Shown piece by piece: positions 58,436-64,000 of a stretch of DNA of 64,000 nucleotides. The notes under the pieces were generated by a model. That model did not search any database. It saw only the letters and a list, made by a program, of their open reading frames with translations, and was not told the origin of the DNA. A program made the translations under genes and the position numbers. Numbering within the stretch: the stretch's first letter is position 1; each line of letters opens with the position of its first letter. Location of the stretch: assembly GCA_045117995.1 (NCBI GenBank), contig JBGUOH010000001.1, positions 62,001 to 126,000 on the forward strand. Direction: 5' to 3'. The DNA comes from RUG14515 sp045117995 (GTDB taxonomy: Bacteria > Bacillota_I > Bacilli_A > RFN20 > CAG-826).

Positions 58436-60562
58436 TTACCTATAAAGAAGTAATAATGTTGATCCTAGAAGAAAACCGTTTTTTACAGTAATTTTGTTTT
58501 TTACATCCACTCCATCAACGACGGTATAGTAGTCATCCAAAACAAAGGAGATCTTTTCACCGGTTGGATTGATGAGGATGACAAATTCTTTTTCGTTAGC
58601 GATGACGTTTTTCCCCTTACAAGATAAAACGTAAACACCATTATCCCAATGGGATATTTCGAAAAAGCCCTTCATTTCAGAAGCAGAAGTTAGGCGTGTA
58701 AAAGCTAGTTTCTTACGCAGGATATTGAAAAGGCGGAAACGATTGACCATGTCAAAGCGTTCATCGATAAGTCGATAATTGAGATTGTTAACCCCAACTG
58801 TCTTATAGGTATTGTCTAATCCATCTTTGCTTTGACCAATTTCTTGACCAGCGTGGATTAAAGGAATACCAAATGAGAGAAGAAGAATTTGATTGCCTAA
58901 AGCTACACGATCTAAATGCAATTTTTCATCTTCAAAAGCGTTAGAAACGAGCAATTTATCATAGAGTGTGTTGTTATCATGACATTCAAGATAATTAACA
59001 CTTTGATTAGCGTTGTTAAACATTGGTTGGTAGGATAATGGTAAAACACCAGCGTGGAAGGCATAATCTAAACCGAAGGCATAGCTTGTATTACCACAGA
59101 TATAGCCCTTCTCATGTAAAGAAAATGGAGAGGAAGGACCTTTGACAATATCACGATATGAATCGTTGAAGAAACCGATTTCTTTTAAAGCGGCAAAGTT
59201 ATTTTTGCTAGCCTTTTCTTCTTTTGGTAATTCTTCACCCATATCCCAGCCTTCGCCGTATATAATGGCGTCTTTTTTAATCTTCTTTGCTTCTTGATAG
59301 CAGGCTTTCACGGTCTTAATATCAAGTAAGCCCATGAGATCAAATCTTAAACCATCAATATCGAAGTATTTGAAAAGATATTTCACACTGTCGACGATGA
59401 TTTTGCTAGCCATCTTTCTTTCACTAGCAAAGTCATTACCGCATCCTGAAGCGTTGGATAAATAATGGTTCTTTCTTCTACGGAAATAATAATGTGGGAC
59501 TGTCTTTTCAAAGTCACTAGTTTCGTAGGCAAATATGTGGTTAAAAACCACATCCATGACGATTCTTAAATCATTTTCATGGTATTTATTCACTAAGTTT
59601 TTAAATTCTAAAATACGGGAAGCAGGCACTTCTGGATGAAGAGCGTAACTGCCTTCTAAAGCAAAGAATGAAAGGGTGTCATAGCCCCAGTTATACCAGT
59701 CACTAACCTTTTGATCGTCTTTACTTTCAAAGTCTAAAACTGGTTGGAGTTGGACATGGGTAACGCCTAAATATTTAATGTAATCGAGACCCGCTGGATG
59801 ACCACCAATGCTCTTACGACCAGTTTCTGCAAAGCCAACGTATTTGCCTTTATTCACAGTATCATTAAAGTTACCTTCATTGAGGTCACGAATATGTGTT
59901 TCATAGATAATTGCATCAACGTTTTGTTCAATCTTGGTTTTTGGAGCAACGTTAGCGATTTTTAATAGTTCTTCAGTATCGATAATGACTGAATACTCAC
60001 TATTCAAGCTTACTTCTTTAGCGTATAAATCTTTCGCCTCAGTAATAACACCATAGTTGTTGATGATATAGCGGTATTTGTAGTTTAACAAATCGCCATC
60101 GACTTTTAAGCGATAAATACCTTTATCTTCCCTCACCATTTCTTTGACGATAACTTCATCATTAAGGGAGATTAGTTTGACTTTAACATCACCCGCTAAA
60201 GGAGCCCACACGACAAACTCAGTGTAGTCTTTATGGTAGTTGTTACCTAAGTCATTACCGTTATAAAAATAACGATCATCGAAATCAGTGAAATAAACAG
60301 CTTCGCTTAAATCGATATTGGTAAAACTTAAATCACCGACTAAAAGACGATAGTTTTTACCAAGTTCGTAATCTTCGTCTAATAAAAGGTCGGTGATATA
60401 TAAATTATTAATGCTTGTAAAATGCGCATTTGTGAGTTTTTTGATGAGTTTCTCTTCTTTGAAGAGAGAGATAGCTAGTTTTTCTGGACGAGGCATATCG
60501 GTGAATAAAACGATATTGATCCTCTTCCAAGCTGTTAACTTGGCTTTTAGGTAACTAACCAT
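58436..60562 (-). CDS. pulA: Type I pullulanase (glycoside hydrolase 13)
   Basis: 708 residues. Hydrolyses alpha-1,6 branches in pullulan, starch limit dextrin or glycogen. A CBM48-like beta domain (about 100-190, with FVVWAPLAGDVKVKL) precedes the GH13 barrel with the type I pullulanase motif YNWGYD. GH13 regions: VMDVVFNH (I), GLRFDLMG (II, nucleophile Asp), GEGWDMGEE (III, acid Glu) and YLECHDNNTL (IV). No signal peptide, so it acts inside the cell, on stored or imported glucan. It starts two bases after ftsK. Confidence 0.94.
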   Translation of the reverse strand: MVSYLKAKLTAWKRINIVLFTDMPRPEKLAISLFKEEKLIKKLTNAHFTSINNLYITDLLLDEDYELGKNYRLLVGDLSFTNIDLSEAVYFTDFDDRYFYNGNDLGNNYHKDYTEFVVWAPLAGDVKVKLISLNDEVIVKEMVREDKGIYRLKVDGDLLNYKYRYIINNYGVITEAKDLYAKEVSLNSEYSVIIDTEELLKIANVAPKTKIEQNVDAIIYETHIRDLNEGNFNDTVNKGKYVGFAETGRKSIGGHPAGLDYIKYLGVTHVQLQPVLDFESKDDQKVSDWYNWGYDTLSFFALEGSYALHPEVPASRILEFKNLVNKYHENDLRIVMDVVFNHIFAYETSDFEKTVPHYYFRRRKNHYLSNASGCGNDFASERKMASKIIVDSVKYLFKYFDIDGLRFDLMGLLDIKTVKACYQEAKKIKKDAIIYGEGWDMGEELPKEEKASKNNFAALKEIGFFNDSYRDIVKGPSSPFSLHEKGYICGNTSYAFGLDYAFHAGVLPLSYQPMFNNANQSVNYLECHDNNTLYDKLLVSNAFEDEKLHLDRVALGNQILLLSFGIPLIHAGQEIGQSKDGLDNTYKTVGVNNLNYRLIDERFDMVNRFRLFNILRKKLAFTRLTSASEMKGFFEISHWDNGVYVLSCKGKNVIANEKEFVILINPTGEKISFVLDDYYTVVDGVDVKNKITVKNGFLLGSTLLLLYR

Positions 60563-60564
60563 TA

Positions 60565-63198
60565 TTAGTCGTCACTCCTGAAATAGGTTTGTTCGTCGCT
60601 ACTAACAGCGCTGTTATCACTACCGAATTTATCTTGGACCATGACACGGCAGCCTTTATTGCCTTCGGTTTCATTACCGACTACACCTTCACTTTGTAAG
60701 CGGAGGAAGAATCTACCAGCGCGGTTGAAACCAACACCACATTCACGTTGGATACGCGAAATGGACATAAATTCTTGTGTCATAACCCATTCTTTGATGG
60801 ATTGATATCTTTCTTCTTCGGTGTTGCCATGTTCTTTGAACTCTGGCGTATTCATATATTCATTAGCCGCTTGAGTGGCTTCTTCTTCTAAGTTGAGGAA
60901 CTTCTCATCGTAATGAGTTTCATAGTGTTCCTTTAAATAACCAACGACACGGCTGATTTCTTGACGATGGATGAAGCAGCCTTGTAAACGCACGCAGCCA
61001 ATACGTGAGACGAGTGGGCTTTGGACAAGCATATCGCCTTTACCAATAAGTTTTTCCGCGCCACCTTCACCAATGATGGTCATGGAGTCTGTATAGCTTG
61101 CCATCATTAAAGCGACGTGAGTTGGTAAGTTAGCTTTAATAACACCGGTAACAACGTTTGTTGATGGACGTTGTGTTGCAATACAAAGGTGAATGCCACA
61201 AGCTCTAGCTTTTTGGGCAATAGAAACAACTGGCATGGAGATTTCTTTACATTGGTCAACCATATCAGCATATTCATCAAAGAAGATGACGATATATGGA
61301 AGTCTATCTAAACCTAAGCCTGGAGCGTCTTCATTAAATTCTTTAATGTTGGAGCAGCCACTATTAGCGAATAAGGCATATCTATCTTCCATTTCTTTGC
61401 ATAGCTTATCCATTAAAAGCTTTGCTTCTTGAGCTTCAGTAATAATTGGGCAAAGTAAGTGTGGCATGTCTTTATAACGGGACATTTCAACTTTCTTTGG
61501 ATCCACTAAAACGAGTTTTAAATCATCTGGTGAGTTACGCATGATTAAGCTGACAATAACAGAGTTAATGAAGATGGATTTACCAGAACCAGTGGTACCT
61601 GAGACTAAGGCATGTGGGAATTCATCAAAGTCAGCGTAAATCACTTCACCTTCAATATTTTTACCAAAAGCGACAGCTAATGGATGTTTTTTAACATCAG
61701 GAAGTGCTTCATAGACATCCTTAAAGGAAACTGTGGTGACAGAAGCGTTAGGAATTTCTAAGCCAGAAGAGGATTGTCCTTCAACGATAGATTCAAATCT
61801 CGCGGAAACACCACTTAAACGAATTTGAATATCTTGGACCATGTTATTAACGCTTCTAGCGGAAACGTTATGGTCATATCTAATATTGAAACGAGTAATA
61901 CTTGGACCAATTGTGTAGTCTTCAACGTGCGCACCAACACCGAAATCGTTAAAGGCGATGTTGATGAGTTCTTTTCTTTCATCCGCGACACGTTCATTTA
62001 AAGCTTGCGCTTCGCTTGTTTCATAAGTATTGAGCACATCAGCGCTTGGTTGAATCCATTTAACTCTTTCTTTTGGTTTTGGCTTTTCTGGCACTGGTTG
62101 AGCAGCAGGCATAACAGGCGCAGGCGCCGCTTGAGGAGCAGGATTATTAGTAACAGCCTTTGGTTCTTCAAAGACTGGTTTTTGTTGAATTAATTCTTGG
62201 TTAAGTTCTGGAACAGCGTCAAAATCGAGTTCTAATTGTTCGCTCTTGGTGGCTTCTTCTAAAGAAGGATGTTCCACTAATGGAGTTGGAGCAGGAATTT
62301 CTTGTTGTCCGTTTTTATTACTTTCAGTAACGAATTTAGCGGGTTTAAAGGAACCATTCTCACTAATGGAGAAATCGTTCGCGGTACTCGATTGTTCAAC
62401 AAATGTTGGGGAAGAAATAGAATTGTTTCTTCTTGGTAAACCCATGATTTCACTTTCATAGGTATCCGGATCAATCTTGGAAGCTTCTTTAATGACATCA
62501 ATGTTTTTGACCTTTTGAGGAGCGGCCTTATTTGGAGAGATATCAGAAACAGTTTCGCTTTCTTCTTTTTGTTGTGGCTTGGCTTCTTTATCTTTCTCTT
62601 TACCGATAGAACGGAGAATTAATGGGAGGAAGTATAGGAAGATACCTAAAACAGCGAAGATAATCGCCACGATAAGCGCTCCAAAGGAGACACCGAAGAT
62701 ATTATTGAATAGAGCAACTAAGAAATAACCAATAATGCCAGATCCTAGAGGATACATCACTGGGCTTAAAGTCATAATTTCGTTATATTGTGATTTGAAG
62801 TTATTGAAGATACCATCATACACATCAGCGAAAGCAATTGATTTAATTTCATTATTTGTGCTAAACGCAATGAAGTTTCCATTACCTAAATAATTCAAAG
62901 AAATGAAATGAGCGTAAAGCATGAAACCGGCAACAAGAAGGAAGATTGTCCCGAAGAAGTAAACACCAATCTTAATCTTGATGAACTTCTTAGCAAATAT
63001 CATTCTTAAGCCGATGAGGATAATAGCGATATAGACAAGATACGCTAAAGATCCAAAGGTAAAAACAAATGGGGTGGACACGTAGTGAGCACCAATACTT
63101 GTGTTCAAACATAGGATTAAACTAAATAAGCATAAGAACAACCCTATGAAGATGAAAAAGTGATTTTTGTTTGCAACAAATGGCTTCTTTTCTTTCAT
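60565..63198 (-). CDS. ftsK: DNA translocase FtsK/SpoIIIE
   Basis: 877 residues from the ATG at 63198 (MKEKKPFVANKNHF); the longer frame reads through the promoter. An N-terminal membrane domain of about four to five helices (20-200), a low-complexity Pro/Gln/Ala linker (about 220-390) and the motor: Walker A SGTTGSGKSIF, Walker B VIFFDEYAD, then the C-terminal winged-helix gamma domain (MSISRIQRECGVGFNRAGRFF, split) that reads KOPS-like DNA. It pumps DNA through the septum and works with Xer recombinases (tail at window start). TATAAT ends six bases before the ATG. Confidence 0.96.
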   Translation of the reverse strand: MKEKKPFVANKNHFFIFIGLFLCLFSLILCLNTSIGAHYVSTPFVFTFGSLAYLVYIAIILIGLRMIFAKKFIKIKIGVYFFGTIFLLVAGFMLYAHFISLNYLGNGNFIAFSTNNEIKSIAFADVYDGIFNNFKSQYNEIMTLSPVMYPLGSGIIGYFLVALFNNIFGVSFGALIVAIIFAVLGIFLYFLPLILRSIGKEKDKEAKPQQKEESETVSDISPNKAAPQKVKNIDVIKEASKIDPDTYESEIMGLPRRNNSISSPTFVEQSSTANDFSISENGSFKPAKFVTESNKNGQQEIPAPTPLVEHPSLEEATKSEQLELDFDAVPELNQELIQQKPVFEEPKAVTNNPAPQAAPAPVMPAAQPVPEKPKPKERVKWIQPSADVLNTYETSEAQALNERVADERKELINIAFNDFGVGAHVEDYTIGPSITRFNIRYDHNVSARSVNNMVQDIQIRLSGVSARFESIVEGQSSSGLEIPNASVTTVSFKDVYEALPDVKKHPLAVAFGKNIEGEVIYADFDEFPHALVSGTTGSGKSIFINSVIVSLIMRNSPDDLKLVLVDPKKVEMSRYKDMPHLLCPIITEAQEAKLLMDKLCKEMEDRYALFANSGCSNIKEFNEDAPGLGLDRLPYIVIFFDEYADMVDQCKEISMPVVSIAQKARACGIHLCIATQRPSTNVVTGVIKANLPTHVALMMASYTDSMTIIGEGGAEKLIGKGDMLVQSPLVSRIGCVRLQGCFIHRQEISRVVGYLKEHYETHYDEKFLNLEEEATQAANEYMNTPEFKEHGNTEEERYQSIKEWVMTQEFMSISRIQRECGVGFNRAGRFFLRLQSEGVVGNETEGNKGCRVMVQDKFGSDNSAVSSDEQTYFRSDD

Positions 63199-63204
63199 AC
63201 CTAT

Positions 63205-63210
63205 ATTATA
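63205..63210 (-). promoter_or_regulatory. ftsK -10 box abutting the start codon
   Basis: Minus-strand TATAAT (63205-63210) with six bases to the ATG, so a leaderless transcript is expected. A TTCACT 18 bases upstream could serve as -35. Confidence 0.55.
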
Positions 63211-63243
63211 AGTATATGCGTGCCTGCAAGTGAAGAAAAATCG

Positions 63244-63274
63244 AAAAGAAAAGCACAATTATTTTTGTGCTTTT
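63244..63274 (-). terminator. Terminator after the RNase J-like gene
   Basis: AAAAGCACAA (63249-63258) and TTGTGCTTTT (63265-63274) form a perfect 10-base-pair stem with a six-base loop, then a T-rich run on the minus strand. Confidence 0.82.
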
Positions 63275-63275
63275 T

Positions 63276-64000
63276 CTACTTGGTTACGATGATTGGAATA
63301 ATCATTGGCTCACGCCCGTTTTCACGCTTAATGAAGCGGCGTATTCTTTCTTGAGCATTGGCCTTGATTTCTTCGTAATTATGATTGTTAACAGATAACG
63401 CTGTTGTCACTTCATCAATGAAGATATTAGCGATTGATTTTAATAATGGCTCAGCTTCTTTAACGTAGACAAAGCCTCTCATTTGACAGTCTGGACCAGC
63501 GATAATTCTATTTTCTGTTTCAGAAATAGTCACTGCGATAACAACCACACCATCAACACTTAATTGACGACGGTCATTAACGATGTTTTCACTAACGCTT
63601 GTGGACACGCCACTACCATCAACTAAGATTGGGTGAGTTGGCATAATGGCTGGGTTATTTGGAAGGATGGATGGTCTACCAATTTCGTTAAAGCACAATT
63701 GCATACCATTATCCAAGATAAACACATTAGTGTGATTCAAGCCGATGCCCATGGATAACGCTAATTTGGCGTTAGCCATTAAGTTAACAAAGTTACCACG
63801 CACTGGTAAATAGTATCTTGGCTTTAAGACGGACAAGAAGAACTTGAGGTCATCTTGTCTAGCGTGCATCGCGGTGATTTGATTCTTTTTGATCCACACG
63901 ACTTCCGCACCAGTACGGTATAAGTAGTCGATACTACGTGTTGCTATTGTTTCTAATGTTGGGGTTGGTAAACCAGCATTAATGAAGATATCACGTTTGT
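63276..64000 (-). CDS. rnjB: RNase J-like ribonuclease, C-terminal part (partial)
   Basis: The frame stays open to the window edge (TNRDIFINAGLPTPTLETIA at the edge), so only about 241 C-terminal residues are seen. KPRYYLPVRGNFVNLMANAKLA matches the beta-CASP/RNase J block KPKYFIPVHGEYRHL, and the C-terminal domain (VDGSGV, GVVVIAVTIS, RGFVYVKE, IIPIIVTK) is that of RNase J. RNase J degrades and matures RNA. At the metal-ligand position PVHGE this protein has PVRGN, and the usual VHVSGH motif reads ITAMHARQ, so it is probably the weakly active J2-type paralogue. In B. subtilis rnjB (J2) lies near spoIIIE/ftsK. Confidence 0.85.
   Translation of the reverse strand, partial: KRDIFINAGLPTPTLETIATRSIDYLYRTGAEVVWIKKNQITAMHARQDDLKFFLSVLKPRYYLPVRGNFVNLMANAKLALSMGIGLNHTNVFILDNGMQLCFNEIGRPSILPNNPAIMPTHPILVDGSGVSTSVSENIVNDRRQLSVDGVVVIAVTISETENRIIAGPDCQMRGFVYVKEAEPLLKSIANIFIDEVTTALSVNNHNYEEIKANAQERIRRFIKRENGREPMIIPIIVTK

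Noticed and set aside
1..64000. Mycoplasma genetic code (UGA as Trp)
   Set aside because: Genes such as trmK, ybeY and xerD end in TGA followed at once by the next gene start, and tryptophan is encoded by TGG in the ORFs, so code 11 applies.
1..64000. CRISPR arrays, insertion sequences, prophage, rRNA and tRNA genes
   Set aside because: No spaced direct repeats, transposase or integrase genes (apart from the XerD tail), or RNA gene sequences could be found in the window.

Overview
The window is a compact, low-GC (by eye mid-30s % G+C) chromosomal segment of a Firmicutes-type bacterium, most likely from the Bacilli/Mollicutes-related gut lineages (Acholeplasma/RF39/Erysipelotrichales-like). 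Support comes from gene order that matches the Bacillus subtilis chromosome block by block (xerD-deoB; yqeG-yqeH-yhbY-nadD-yqeK; plsY/parE-parC; ybeY-cdd-era-recO-glyS-dnaG-sigA-trmK-yqfO; hrcA-grpE-dnaK-dnaJ; hemW-lepA; rpsT-holA-comEC-comEA; greA-yrzB-ruvX-alaS-mnmA; rnj next to ftsK), from a NadD-YqeK fusion and from CIRCE and T-box regulation. UGA is a normal stop codon (trmK, ybeY, xerD), so this is genetic code 11, not the mycoplasma code. No sporulation genes are seen where B. subtilis has them (gpr, spoIIP).

Layout. 1-2.2 kb (+): tail of xerD, deoB and a MazF/PemK-fold toxin-like gene. 2.2-2.4 kb: a non-coding gap with a cluster of DnaA-box-like sequences overlapping a tiny ORF. 2.4-10.3 kb (-): nadD-yqeK, yhbY, yqeH, yqeG, then topoisomerase IV (parC, parE). 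plsY is divergent at 10.4 kb. 11.2-13.5 kb (-): a lipoprotein, yneF, efp, a metallo-beta-lactamase-fold hydrolase and rpmG; ispG is divergent. 14.6-24.6 kb (-): nfo, ppiB, nif3, trmK, sigA, dnaG, glyS, recO, era, cdd, ybeY. 24.6-30.7 kb (-): a C39-peptidase membrane protein, then the heat-shock operon behind two CIRCE operators. 30.7-37.8 kb (-): an uncharacterised membrane protein, hemW, a small membrane protein, a degenerate Fic-fold protein, lepA and three small membrane proteins. 37.8-41.1 kb (-): nuclease-helicase and fmt. 41.1-43.9 kb (+): a phosphodiesterase, an AMP-ligase fused to a carrier domain, rpsT. 43.9-55.9 kb (-): holA, comEC, comEA, greA, DUF1292, ruvX, paralogous lipoproteins, T-box-alaS, mnmA, dtd, pyrimidine-nucleoside phosphorylase. 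56-57.3 kb (+): an RsmF-like rRNA methyltransferase. 57.3-64 kb (-): plsC, an unknown small protein, pullulanase, ftsK and the C-terminal part of an RNase J-like gene that runs off the window.

Most genes are housekeeping: replication and chromosome handling (ParCE, DnaG, HolA, FtsK, XerD), repair (Nfo, RecO, helicase), transcription (SigA, GreA), translation and ribosome assembly (YqeH, YhbY, Era, LepA, EF-P, L33, S20, GlyS, AlaS, Fmt, MnmA, TrmK, YbeY, RsmF), protein quality control, nucleoside salvage (DeoB, Pdp, Cdd), lipid synthesis (PlsY, PlsC) and alpha-glucan use (PulA). Less explained items are the MazF-like protein with a long N-terminal extension, an EF-P without the usual loop lysine, the C39 permease without an ATPase, the pseudo-Fic protein, the ligase-carrier fusion and lineage-specific membrane and lipoprotein genes.

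Regulation visible in the sequence: two CIRCE elements, an alanine T-box, many intrinsic terminators, several palindromes overlapping -10 boxes, and a recurring arrangement in which the -10 box ends about 5-8 bases before the start codon (leaderless mRNAs) for ispG, dnaG, fmt, the phosphodiesterase, ruvX, rsmF and ftsK. Convergent genes touch or overlap without terminators.
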